From assembly GCF_007556705.1 (NCBI RefSeq), contig NZ_VJOL01000005.1:20966-84965 (forward strand): 64,000 nt of DNA, written 5' to 3'. This stretch comes from Tepidimonas thermarum. GTDB lineage: Bacteria; Pseudomonadota; Gammaproteobacteria; Burkholderiales; Burkholderiaceae_C. This document shows positions 49,842-61,576 of this stretch, piece after piece. Position 1 is the first letter of the stretch; the number at the start of each line of letters is the position of its first letter. The translations under genes were made by a program, and so were the position numbers. A model generated the notes under the pieces. It was not told the DNA's origin. It saw nothing but the letters and a program-made list of their open reading frames with translations, and did no database searches.

Positions 49842-50732
49842 ATGGTGGCCGATGTCCGCTTCACGCTCGGCGCAGATGCCGCCCGCGGGCTGGCTGCAGA
49901 CGCCCGCAGCCTCGACGCGCTCAAGACCGCATCGGGCCGCGACCCCAAGGCCGCGCTCAAGGAAACCGCTCGTCAGTTCGAGGCGCTGTTCATGCGCGAA
50001 CTGCTCAAGTCCATGCGCGAAGCGACGATGAAAAGTGGCCTGATGGACAACGAGGGCAGCGAACTGGGCACCGATTTGCTGGACGAACAGTGGGCACTGA
50101 AGATGACCGGGCTGCCGGGTGGCTTGAGCGAGATGATCGAGCGCCAGTTGCGGCAGCAAATCGACCCCGCTGCGCGGCCCCGCGCGCCCGATGGCGCAGC
50201 CGCGCCCGCGACAGCGCCAGCCGCCATGCCCGATGCCGGCGGCACGCCACGCCCCAGCGCAGCACAGGCCGCCTTTGTCGAGCAGCACCGCGCCGTGGCG
50301 CAACAGGTGCAGCGCGAAAGCGGGATTCCGGCCGCCTTCATGATCGGCCAGGCCGCGCACGAGACCGGCTGGGGCCGCAGCGAAATCCGCATGGCCGACG
50401 GACACCATTCCCACAACCTATTTGGCATCAAAGCCGGGCCGGGGTGGAGCGGCAAAGTTGCCGAGGTCACCACCACCGAGTACGTGGACGGCCAGCCGCG
50501 CAAGGTGGTGCAACGGTTTCGCGCCTACGACAGCTATGCCGAGGCGTTTCGCGACTACGCCCGGCTCATCACCGGCAGCCCGCGCTATCAGGCGGTGTTG
50601 CGCAGCCTGCACTCGCCGCAGGCGTTTGCGCAGCAGTTGCAGCAGGCCGGCTACGCCACCGATCCGCAGTACGCGGCCAAGCTCAGCCGCGTCATCAACA
50701 CCGCGCTGCAGCTGCAGCGCGCCCTGGTCTGA
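49842..50732 (+). CDS. flgJ: Flagellar rod cap / muramidase FlgJ
   Basis: 296 residues, dual-domain form. The N-terminal rod-scaffold domain includes ARQFEALFMRELLKSMREA and ALKMTGLPGGLSEMIERQLR. A Pro/Ala-rich linker joins it to a GH73 glucosaminidase domain (GIPAAFMIGQAAHETGWGRS, then HNLFGIKAG) whose Glu in HETGWG is the likely catalytic acid. It clears peptidoglycan for the growing rod. The two-domain form is normal in beta- and gammaproteobacteria. Confidence 0.97.
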   Translation: MVADVRFTLGADAARGLAADARSLDALKTASGRDPKAALKETARQFEALFMRELLKSMREATMKSGLMDNEGSELGTDLLDEQWALKMTGLPGGLSEMIERQLRQQIDPAARPRAPDGAAAPATAPAAMPDAGGTPRPSAAQAAFVEQHRAVAQQVQRESGIPAAFMIGQAAHETGWGRSEIRMADGHHSHNLFGIKAGPGWSGKVAEVTTTEYVDGQPRKVVQRFRAYDSYAEAFRDYARLITGSPRYQAVLRSLHSPQAFAQQLQQAGYATDPQYAAKLSRVINTALQLQRALV

Positions 50733-50745
50733 GCGGGGTTGAGCC

Positions 50746-52698
50746 ATGAGCGCCCTCAACATCGCCACCCGCGCCCTGACCACCAACCAGGCCGCGCTGC
50801 AGGTCGTCGGCCACAACATCGCCAATGCCAATACCGACGGCTACACCCGCCAGCGGGTGGAATTCAACTCGGTGCCGGGGCAGCAGCTCGGCAGTGGCTA
50901 CTTTGGTAAAGGGGTGCAGATCGAGGCGGTCACGCGCGAGGGTTATGACGCGTTTTTGACGCGCGAGTCCAACCTCACGCGCGCCACGGCGTCGGCCGAC
51001 GAAATCCGCTTCGGCTACCTGCAAAGCGTGGAGTCGCTCTTCCCGTTGGGTGAGGGCAGCCTGGGCAAGCTGCTCAATGATGCGCTCAACGCGTGGGTCG
51101 ATGTTGCCTCCAGCCCCAACGACAGCGCGGCGCGCCAAGTGGTGTTGGACCGTTTTGATGCCTTGGCCGCACGCATACGCGACACCTCCGCGCGCATCAC
51201 CGACATTGCCGAGGGTGCCCGCCTGCAGGCCAGTGAAATCACCAAGGAAATCAACCGACTGGCCCAGGCCATCGCCAACGTCAACGACGCCATCGCGCGC
51301 GTGCAGGGCAGTGGTGCCAGCCCCAACGACCTGCTCGACCAGCGCGACCGCCTGATTGCCCAGCTCAATGAGCAGGTGCAGGTGACGACCCTGGCGGCGG
51401 ACGACGGCACGCTGTCGGTCTTTGTGGCCGGCAGCTTGCCGCTGGTGCTGGGCAACCAAGCCGCGCAGCTGCAAACCGCCCGCGCCGACGTGGACGGGGA
51501 CCGGCAGCTCAAGCTGCAATTCGTCCAGGGCGCCAGCCGCTACGACGTGTCCACCGACTTTTTGAGCGGCGGCAAGCTCAAGGGTGTGCTGGACTTCGTC
51601 AACCGCGACGTCATCCAAACCCAGGCCGAGCTGGGGCGCATGGCGCTGGCGTTGGCGGAGACGGTCAACCGACAGCAAGTCAGCGGCTTGAATGGGTTGG
51701 GCAACCCCGGCGATCCCCTATTCGATATTGCGCCTTTGACAGGTAAACCGGCGGCAACCAACACGGGTAGCGGTTCCGTCGCAGCGACGGTGACCGATGT
51801 CGCTGCCCTCAAGCCGGAGGACTATATCGTCACCATGACCTCGGCCACGCAGGGCCAAGTCCAGCGCTCCAGCGACGGTTGGTATTGGAGTGGAACGGCG
51901 TGGCAGCCGACACCGCCTGCGGCGCTGACGTTGTCGAGCGGGGTGGTGGTCGATGGCGTGAGACTGACCGCTGCGGGGACTGCGGCAGCCAACGATCGCT
52001 TCGTCGTTACCCACGGTGCGACTGCCGCCGCTTCGCTGCAGATGGCGCTGTCGCGACCAGCGGAGCTGGCCGCAGCGTCGCGCGTGGCGCTCGCGCTCGG
52101 AACACCCAACTTGGGCAACGCCACGATCGAGTCGGTTTCCGCCACCGTCGTCAGCGGTACGTGGACAACCCCAACGTTGCCAGCCAACCTGACGTTTACG
52201 GCGCCCAATCAGTTTTCGCTCGCCGGATTCACGCCCGCAACCGTGTCTTACACCCCGGGCGAACCCATGGTGTTCACGTACACATCGGGCACTGACACCG
52301 TCCAGGTTCAGTTGACCCTGCGCGGCCAGCCGCAGAATGGCGATGTGTTTGTGCTCTCCAACACCGGCCCGACCGGGGTGGCCTTCAATGGCGGGAACGC
52401 GCAAGCCATGTTGGGGTTGCGCGATCAGGTGCTATTTGACGGCAGCACCAAGCTGGGCGAGGGGTATGTTGCCGTATTTTCCAATCTGGCCTCGCGGGTC
52501 AATGCGGCGCAAACGCGCGCTACGTTTTCCAAGGCGCAGGCCGACGACGCCGAGCAGCGCCGCGCCAACGCGGCCGGCGTCAACCTGGATGAGGAAGCCG
52601 CGCGGCTGCTGCAGTTCCAACAGGCGTATCAGGCGTCGGCCAAATACCTGCAAACCGTGCAGTCGGTTTTTGACACGCTGTTGAGCACCTTCCGTTGA
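50746..52698 (+). CDS. flgK: Hook-filament junction protein FlgK (HAP1)
   Basis: 650 residues, within the family range. It starts MSALNIATRALTTNQAALQV and contains [20 protein letters not shown]. The C-terminus has VNLDEEAARLLQFQQAYQAS. The exposed middle (about residues 325-560) has a mild fall in G+C; I counted about 63% in 52141-52260 against about 70% around it. FlgK joins hook to filament. FlgN, encoded at the other end of the cluster, is its likely export chaperone. Confidence 0.96.
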   Translation: MSALNIATRALTTNQAALQVVGHNIANANTDGYTRQRVEFNSVPGQQLGSGYFGKGVQIEAVTREGYDAFLTRESNLTRATASADEIRFGYLQSVESLFPLGEGSLGKLLNDALNAWVDVASSPNDSAARQVVLDRFDALAARIRDTSARITDIAEGARLQASEITKEINRLAQAIANVNDAIARVQGSGASPNDLLDQRDRLIAQLNEQVQVTTLAADDGTLSVFVAGSLPLVLGNQAAQLQTARADVDGDRQLKLQFVQGASRYDVSTDFLSGGKLKGVLDFVNRDVIQTQAELGRMALALAETVNRQQVSGLNGLGNPGDPLFDIAPLTGKPAATNTGSGSVAATVTDVAALKPEDYIVTMTSATQGQVQRSSDGWYWSGTAWQPTPPAALTLSSGVVVDGVRLTAAGTAAANDRFVVTHGATAAASLQMALSRPAELAAASRVALALGTPNLGNATIESVSATVVSGTWTTPTLPANLTFTAPNQFSLAGFTPATVSYTPGEPMVFTYTSGTDTVQVQLTLRGQPQNGDVFVLSNTGPTGVAFNGGNAQAMLGLRDQVLFDGSTKLGEGYVAVFSNLASRVNAAQTRATFSKAQADDAEQRRANAAGVNLDEEAARLLQFQQAYQASAKYLQTVQSVFDTLLSTFR

Positions 52699-52711
52699 CG
52701 GAGGCACGACC

Positions 52712-53953
52712 ATGACGACCCTCTACCGTGTGGCCACCGCTTACAGCTACGACAGCACCATCAACCGGCTGCAACAGCGGGGTGCGGCTTTGGCCGATTT
52801 GCAGGACCAGCTATCGTCTGGCAAGCGCGTGCGCCGCGTCAGCGACGACCCCGCTGCTGCCGCCCTGGCCGAGCGCGAGCAAGCCCGCATGCAGCGGGTG
52901 CAGACCGACCAGCGTGCGCTCGACGCTTCGCGCCGCAATCTGGAGCTGGCTGAAAGCACGCTGGCCACCGTGACCGATCTCTACCACCGGGCCAAGGAGC
53001 TGATCGTGCAGGGCGGCAACGGTGCCCTCAACGACAGCGACCGCCGCACGATTGCGCAGGAACTGGACGGCATCCGTGAGCGGATTCTGGAACTCGCCAA
53101 CACCAAGGATACGCTGGGGCGTCCGTTGTTCATGGGGTTGGGTACGTCGAGTTCATATGGTAAAGTCTTTCAAAACCGTGTAACCGCCGCCCTGAATGCC
53201 TACCACGGAACCGACAATCGCGTGGTTGATTGGCTGGGGATTTCCGGTCAGACGGCTGCGACAGGGACTTCCCTTCCTGCGGTCATTGACGGTTATCCCA
53301 TTTTCGTGGGCAACTTGGGTATCGAGGTGTCAACGACATCGAGTACGGCTACAGTGATTTCCGTTGAAAATCAAGCGCCAGCCTTGGTTACTCGCGACGG
53401 CAATGGTAATTTGGGAACTTATACGGCGACCTTTAATGGTTCAGGCTTTACGGTAACGCGTAACTTTGGCTCTGGGCCTGTAACATTGCCACCCTCCTCT
53501 GTGACCTATTCCACGTCGCCACCCCAAGTGGAGTTTGAGGGGCTGCTTTTGACGTTCAGCGGCACACTTGTCGCCGGTGACTATTTTACAGTCCAGTCGG
53601 CCCCGACCGCCGACCAAAGTATCTGGGAGACATTGGATCGGGCGATTTTTGCTTTGCAAAACAATCAGAATTTGCAAGACAACTTAAGCGCTGCCAACGC
53701 CCAATTGGGGCAACGCCTTGACGCCCTGATGTCCGCCCGCGGCCAGTTGGGCGATTGGCTCAACCGGGCTGATTCGATGCAGTCTGCCATGAAGGCGCGG
53801 GAGGACTACCACATTCAGCAGCAGTCGGAGCTGACCGACCTCGACATGGTGGAGGCGATTTCGCGCTTTCAGACCCAGCAGTTGGCGTATCAGGCCGGGC
53901 TGTCGTCGTACGCGCAGGTGCAGCGGCTTTCGCTGTTCCAGTATCTGGCCTGA
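52712..53953 (+). CDS. flgL: Hook-filament junction protein FlgL (HAP3)
   Basis: 413 residues. The flagellin-like N-terminus (VATAYSYDSTINRLQQRGAALADLQDQLSS, then GKRVRRVSDDPAAAALAERE) and C-terminus (DLDMVEAISRFQTQQLAYQAGL) flank a variable middle. The middle (about 53140-53690) is low in G+C; I counted about 49% in 53341-53460, the lowest of any coding segment I checked. This is a probable exchanged surface domain. ACGGAGG precedes ATG 52712. It is the last gene of the flg operon. Confidence 0.95.
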   Translation: MTTLYRVATAYSYDSTINRLQQRGAALADLQDQLSSGKRVRRVSDDPAAAALAEREQARMQRVQTDQRALDASRRNLELAESTLATVTDLYHRAKELIVQGGNGALNDSDRRTIAQELDGIRERILELANTKDTLGRPLFMGLGTSSSYGKVFQNRVTAALNAYHGTDNRVVDWLGISGQTAATGTSLPAVIDGYPIFVGNLGIEVSTTSSTATVISVENQAPALVTRDGNGNLGTYTATFNGSGFTVTRNFGSGPVTLPPSSVTYSTSPPQVEFEGLLLTFSGTLVAGDYFTVQSAPTADQSIWETLDRAIFALQNNQNLQDNLSAANAQLGQRLDALMSARGQLGDWLNRADSMQSAMKAREDYHIQQQSELTDLDMVEAISRFQTQQLAYQAGLSSYAQVQRLSLFQYLA

Positions 53954-54007
53954 CCGGCCGCGGCCCGGCGCCAGAGGGGGGCCGATATCGGCTACAGTGT
54001 CGGCGCC

Positions 54008-55222
54008 ATGGGCTTCAATCCGCTCGATCACGCGGTCTTCACCTATCAGCCGATCTGGGGCGCCGGGCGGCGTCTGGTTGGCGCGCGCTTGCAGGTTCGG
54101 TTGCTGGATGACGGTGTGGATGTGCCGCACCTGTTGCATGCGATGGCCGACTGGTGGTCGGCCGGGTCGCCGTTTTTGCTGGTGGCGTTGGCCGAGCCGG
54201 CCCATGTGCGGCAGGCTTTGTCGGCGTCACCGCCGGAGCATTTTTGGCTCGAGGTGCCCGATTTCGGCGCCCGCATGCCGCCCGACCTGTTGCAGGCCCT
54301 CACGCTGGCGCGCCGCCACGGACACCGCCTGGTGCAGGCACTGCCCCTGGGGCGTGCGCGCGCCGTGGTGCAGGGCGTGGCGTCGCAGGGCGCGGCGTCG
54401 CATCTGCGCTACCTGCTGCACCTGTGGCCCGAGCACGTCGAGCAGGCGTTGTCAGCGGCGCGCCCGGCGGACAGCCCGGTGCTGCCCGGCCATCTGTACG
54501 AAAACATCGGCCGCGTGGCGCTGGCGGCGCACTGCCTGGACGTGCGGCAGGCCTGGGGCGTGGTCGGCTGGCCGGAGGCCGATGCCCTGGACACGCGGCC
54601 ACCCGGGGCGCTGGGCATCGACAAACCCACGTTGCTGCGCGTGCAACAGGCGTTGCTGCGCGATGCGCCGATCGAGGCCGTCATCGGCCTCATCCACAGC
54701 GATGTGCTGCTGACCTACCGCTTGCTGCAGCTGGTCCATGGCGATGGATGGGCCGCGGGGCGCGAGATCACCTCGGTGCGCCAGGCGATCTTGCTGCTGG
54801 GTGAGCGGCGTTTTCGCGATGCGTTGTTGCGGTTGTTGCCAGGCGCGGTGGCCGACCCCGATTTGCAGCCGGTGCGGCAGTCGCTTGTGCTGCGTGCGCA
54901 GCTCATGCAACTGTTGATGGAGGCTGGCGCCCAACAGGCGTTGGCCACCGAGATTTACCTGACGGGCTTGTTTTCGACGCTGGAGCGCTGGCTGCGCCGG
55001 CCGTTGCGCGAGATCTTGGAGCGCATCGCGCTGCCCGACGCCGTCGTCGAGGCGCTGGTGGAGGGCACGGGTCCGTACGCGCCGTATCTGGATGTGGCGC
55101 GGCGCTTGGCCGACCCCGCACAGGTGCAGCAGCTGCCCTTGGTGTGCGAGGAGGCGGGCTTCGACCTCGGTCACGTCAACACGGCGCTGTTGCGCGCCCT
55201 GGCGCGCTGGCGGCAGCCGTGA
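54008..55222 (+). CDS. HDOD-domain protein with degenerate EAL-like N-terminus
   Basis: 404 residues. The C-terminal half is an HDOD output domain (IEAVIGLIHSDVLLTYRLLQLV, then SVRQAILLLGERRFRDALLRL). The N-terminal half (FTYQPIWGAGRRLVGARLQVR) has the layout of the EAL domain in YuxH-type proteins, but no ExLxR catalytic motif or metal ligands are visible, so c-di-GMP hydrolysis is unlikely. It may bind a ligand and relay a signal. It lies 54 bases after flgL and could act in motility control, by inference from position. Confidence 0.75.
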   Translation: MGFNPLDHAVFTYQPIWGAGRRLVGARLQVRLLDDGVDVPHLLHAMADWWSAGSPFLLVALAEPAHVRQALSASPPEHFWLEVPDFGARMPPDLLQALTLARRHGHRLVQALPLGRARAVVQGVASQGAASHLRYLLHLWPEHVEQALSAARPADSPVLPGHLYENIGRVALAAHCLDVRQAWGVVGWPEADALDTRPPGALGIDKPTLLRVQQALLRDAPIEAVIGLIHSDVLLTYRLLQLVHGDGWAAGREITSVRQAILLLGERRFRDALLRLLPGAVADPDLQPVRQSLVLRAQLMQLLMEAGAQQALATEIYLTGLFSTLERWLRRPLREILERIALPDAVVEALVEGTGPYAPYLDVARRLADPAQVQQLPLVCEEAGFDLGHVNTALLRALARWRQP

Positions 55223-55265
55223 GGCGCGCGGTGGTGGTTTCGGTGCGCCACAATCCGACACCGTG

Positions 55266-56870
55266 ATGATGACCGTGGACCTCCCCACCCAACGCCCTGC
55301 CTGGCAGCGCCTGGAGCGCTTGGCGCAGGCCCCGCAGCCGCACCTGCGCGAGCTGCTGGCCACCGCCGATAACCCGCGCACGCAATCGCTGCAGTTCGAG
55401 GCCGCGGGCCTGCGCCTGGATGCCACCCGGCAGGCCGTCACCCTGCCGCAGTGGCAAGCCTTGCTGCAGCTGGCCGAAGACAGCCAGGTCGCGCAGTGGG
55501 GGCAGGCCCAGCGGCGCGGCGAAGCGATCAACGTCACCGAAGGGCGCGCGGCGCTGCACGTGGCCCTGCGCGGCAGCGACGTGCCCGATCCGCCCTGGGG
55601 CGCTGACATCGCTGCCACCGTGCGCAGCGAGCTGCGGCGCTTTTTGGCTGCGGCCGAAGCGATCCGCAGCGGCCACTGGCGCGGCCACCGCGGCCAGCGC
55701 ATCACCGACGTCGTCAACCTCGGCATCGGCGGCTCGGACCTGGGGCCGCGCATGGCGGTGCAGGCGCTGGCCGCGCACGCCCACCCCGAGGTGCGCGTGC
55801 ACTTCGTCTCCAACCCGGACGCCTGGGCGCTGCACAGCGTGCTGCGCGGCTTGGACGCCGACCGCACCCTCTTCATCGTCCAAAGCAAAACCTTCACCAC
55901 CCCCGAGACCCTGACCCTGGCGGCCTCGGCTCGCCGCTGGCTGGCCGATCATGGCCTGGCGCAACCGCAGGCGCAAGCGCCCCATCTGATCGCGGTCACC
56001 GCCGCGCCCGCCGTGGCCGCCCAGCACGGCTACGCCCCGCAGCACACCTACCGCTTCTGGGACTGGGTGGGCGGGCGCTACTCGGTGTGGTCGGCCATCG
56101 GGCTGCCCCTGGCCGTGGCCATCGGCGCGCAGGCGTTTGGCGCTTTTCTGGCGGGCGCCCATGCCATGGATCAGCACTTTTGGACCGCGCCGCCCGCGCG
56201 CAACCTGCCGCTGGCACTGGCGCTGCTGGGGGTGTGGAACCGCAACTTCCTGGGCTGCCCCACCCAACTCGTGGCGGTCTACGCCAGCCGGCTGGCCACC
56301 TTCGTGCCGTTTGTCCAGCAACTGGACATGGAATCCAACGGCAAGTCCACCCACCTCGACGGCACGCCCGCGCACATCGCCACCGGGCCCATCGTCTGGG
56401 GGGGCTTGGGCATCGAGGGCCAGCACGCCTACTTCCAGCTACTCCACCAGGGGCGTCACCGCGTGCCGGTGGACTTCATCGGCGTGCTGCACGACGACAC
56501 CCCGCTGCCGCTGGCGGCCGACCACCAGCGGCTGGTCACCATCAGCCTGCAAGCACAAGCGCAAGCGCTGGCCCTGGGGCGGGATGCCGACACCACCGCT
56601 GCCGAACTGCGCGCCGCCGGCCTGGATGAAGCCCAGGTGCGCGCGCTCACCGCGCACCGCAGCTTTGCCGGCAACGTCCCCAGCAACATCCTGTGGCTGC
56701 CAGCGCTCGACGCGTTTCATTTGGGCGCGCTCATCGCCGCCTACGAGCACAAAGTGTTTTGCCAGTCCATCATCTGGGCCATCCCCGCCTTCGACCAGTG
56801 GGGCGTGGAGCTGGGCAAGCACATGGCCCAGCGCTTGGCCCAAACCCGGGACCCCCACACCGTGTCGTGA
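55266..56870 (+). CDS. pgi: Glucose-6-phosphate isomerase
   Basis: 534 residues. Interconverts glucose-6-phosphate and fructose-6-phosphate. Signatures: VVNLGIGGSDLGPRMAVQAL near 155, VQSKTFTTPETLT, the DWVGGRYSVWSAIGLPLA PGI signature near 265, and the C-terminal GVELGKHMAQRL. The start could be GTG 55263, ATG 55266 or ATG 55269; no clear ribosome-binding site is seen. It starts 43 bases after the HDOD gene and ends 9 bases before ppc. Confidence 0.97.
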   Translation: MMTVDLPTQRPAWQRLERLAQAPQPHLRELLATADNPRTQSLQFEAAGLRLDATRQAVTLPQWQALLQLAEDSQVAQWGQAQRRGEAINVTEGRAALHVALRGSDVPDPPWGADIAATVRSELRRFLAAAEAIRSGHWRGHRGQRITDVVNLGIGGSDLGPRMAVQALAAHAHPEVRVHFVSNPDAWALHSVLRGLDADRTLFIVQSKTFTTPETLTLAASARRWLADHGLAQPQAQAPHLIAVTAAPAVAAQHGYAPQHTYRFWDWVGGRYSVWSAIGLPLAVAIGAQAFGAFLAGAHAMDQHFWTAPPARNLPLALALLGVWNRNFLGCPTQLVAVYASRLATFVPFVQQLDMESNGKSTHLDGTPAHIATGPIVWGGLGIEGQHAYFQLLHQGRHRVPVDFIGVLHDDTPLPLAADHQRLVTISLQAQAQALALGRDADTTAAELRAAGLDEAQVRALTAHRSFAGNVPSNILWLPALDAFHLGALIAAYEHKVFCQSIIWAIPAFDQWGVELGKHMAQRLAQTRDPHTVS

Positions 56871-56879
56871 CCACCCACC

Positions 56880-59699
<2,820 letters not shown>

Positions 59700-59768
59700 G
59701 TGTTGGTTCGTGCGGGTGCCGGCTGCGAACCCCCCCCTGTTTGCAGACGGGTCGTCACACGCACAAGG

Positions 59769-60587
59769 TCACGCCGCGCGCGGTTCGCGACCTTCCCCGG
59801 CCCCCGCCGCGGCTGCAAGCCCCTGCAGCACGTCGCCCACCACGATGACCGCGGGGCTGCCCAGACGCTCGCGCGCAATCAGTTCGCGAACATCCCCCAG
59901 GCGGCCCAGCACGTGGTGCTGCGTCGGCAGGCTCGCGTTTTGCACCACGGCCACCGGCGTGTGCGCCGGCAGGCCGCACAGCAGGCCACGCTGTATCGGC
60001 TCGATGCCGGCCATGCCCATGTAGATCACGAGGGTGAGCCGCGCGTCGCGCGCCGTCCGGGCCAGTTGCGCCCAGTCCGTACCGGTATCGCCAGGTTTGG
60101 CGTGGCCGGTGACGAACACCACGCCGTGCGCATGGTCACGGTGTGTCAGCGGCACCCCGAGCGCCGTGGCAGCGGCCAGGCCGGCGGTGATGCCGTTGAT
60201 CACCTGCACCGTGATGCCGGCGGCCTGCAGGTGCTCCACCTCCTCGCCACCGCGGCCAAAGATGAACGGGTCGCCGCCCTTGAGGCGCACCACGGTCTCG
60301 CCGGCGCGCGCAGCGTTCACCATCAGCCGCTCGATGTACGCCTGCGGCGTGCTGCGGCAGCCGCCGCGTTTGCCCACATACACGATGCGAGCGGTCGGGG
60401 ACGCATGCGCCAGCACGCCGTCACCCACCAGATCGTCCACCAGCAGCAGCGTGGCGGCACCGATGGCCCGCACCGCCTTGAGCGTGAGCAACTCCGGATC
60501 CCCGGGGCCGGCGCCAACGAGGGTGACAGTGCCTCGGGCCAAACGGCTGGAGGATGCGGTGTAGGAGGAGGGGAGGGGTGTGTTCAT
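59769..60587 (-). CDS. cobA: Uroporphyrinogen-III C-methyltransferase
   Basis: 272 residues. Makes precorrin-2 from uroporphyrinogen III with two SAM, for sirohaem. Signatures: VTLVGAGPGDPELLTLKAVRA near 25, VRLKGGDPFIFGRGGEE near 105, and VVFVTGHAKPG. No CysG-like dehydrogenase/ferrochelatase domain is attached. A GTG at 60602 overlaps the ybiB stop (GTGA) and could be the start instead of ATG 60587. It clusters with ybiB and nasA, suggesting supply of sirohaem to a nitrite reductase that is not in the window. Confidence 0.93.
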   Translation of the reverse strand: MNTPLPSSYTASSSRLARGTVTLVGAGPGDPELLTLKAVRAIGAATLLLVDDLVGDGVLAHASPTARIVYVGKRGGCRSTPQAYIERLMVNAARAGETVVRLKGGDPFIFGRGGEEVEHLQAAGITVQVINGITAGLAAATALGVPLTHRDHAHGVVFVTGHAKPGDTGTDWAQLARTARDARLTLVIYMGMAGIEPIQRGLLCGLPAHTPVAVVQNASLPTQHHVLGRLGDVRELIARERLGSPAVIVVGDVLQGLAAAAGAGEGREPRAA

Positions 60588-60598
60588 GGTACCGGCTT

Positions 60599-61528
60599 TC
60601 ACAACAGGGGGGTCGCTTGGGCGGCTCGGCGTTCGAGTTCAAACTGGATGTGAGCCACTTGTCTGGCGATCGGCTCGGGGACGGGGAGACGCCCGGCCAA
60701 CACATCGTGGATATATGCCGCGACCGCAGCGGCCGACGTCTCGCGTGGCAGACCGACCGGCGCGACCAGCGAACCGCCCTGGGGCGGCTGCGCCACGCGT
60801 CGCTGACCGTAGGCGAACACCTCCATTTGTGGCGTGCGTCGCGGATCGGCAAAGGGCTCGCCCTCAGTGCCGCGCAGCAGCATGGCATGGGTGCCAGTCA
60901 TGCTGAGTGTCGCGGCCATCGAATCCGCGTACTCCGCATGTGTGTAGCTGCTGACGACGAACGCGCGGCCCTCGCAGGGGGTCATCAGCTTGACAACGCT
61001 GTGGGCCGAGTTTCTCAGGCCGACGGTTCGACGCACTTCGAGCAATCGCGCAAGGGCGGGGTTGAGCGCGTCCGTGAAGATCACGGTGCATTGGCCGGCG
61101 GACAACTCGGGTACGCGGTCGAGGGTCGGTTGGCCCAACTCGGCGAACACCTCGGTGCTGGTGATGCGGGCATCCTCCGTGGGTGTGCCATGGACCAGCA
61201 CGGCAAAGCCCGCACGCGCCAGCAGCAGTGCCAGCAGCGGGGTAAGGTTGGGCAACTTGCGTGCGCCGTTGTAGCTGGGCAGCACGACGGTGACGCCGCC
61301 GTGGTCTGGAACGCGACGCAGACGGGCATGGGTGGCGTCGAGGAACCCGGCGAGTTCGGCCGCGGTCTCGCCCTTGATGCGCATGGCCAGGCAGAACGCC
61401 CCGACTTCGAGGTCGCTCGCGTTGCCGTCGAGGATTTGGCCGAACAGGTCGGCCGCCTGCTCGCGCGTGAGAGATCGCGCGCCGTCCCTGCCGCGGCCGA
61501 TCACCCGAATGTACGCGCCGATTGCCAT
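60599..61528 (-). CDS. ybiB: YbiB/TrpD2-like DNA-binding protein
   Basis: 309 residues. It resembles anthranilate phosphoribosyltransferase in fold (REQAADLFGQILDGNASDLE, then EVGAFCLAMRIKGETAAELAGF, then VVLPSYNGARKLPNLTPLLA) but lacks the PRPP-binding Gly-rich motif of TrpD. YbiB of E. coli binds nucleic acid and is in the LexA regulon. In many Burkholderiales this gene sits next to nasA. ATG 61528 is 48 bases after the nasA stop. Role here is unknown. Confidence 0.85.
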   Translation of the reverse strand: MAIGAYIRVIGRGRDGARSLTREQAADLFGQILDGNASDLEVGAFCLAMRIKGETAAELAGFLDATHARLRRVPDHGGVTVVLPSYNGARKLPNLTPLLALLLARAGFAVLVHGTPTEDARITSTEVFAELGQPTLDRVPELSAGQCTVIFTDALNPALARLLEVRRTVGLRNSAHSVVKLMTPCEGRAFVVSSYTHAEYADSMAATLSMTGTHAMLLRGTEGEPFADPRRTPQMEVFAYGQRRVAQPPQGGSLVAPVGLPRETSAAAVAAYIHDVLAGRLPVPEPIARQVAHIQFELERRAAQATPLL

Positions 61529-61576
61529 GATGGATGATTGTGCTGAGGGTTTGATGAGGAAAGGTGATAAGCAAAT

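Noticed and set aside
53981..53988. GCCGATAT, sigma28-like -10 box before the HDOD gene
   Set aside because: Part of a GCCGATATCGGC palindrome; the -35 position is GC-only and does not match.
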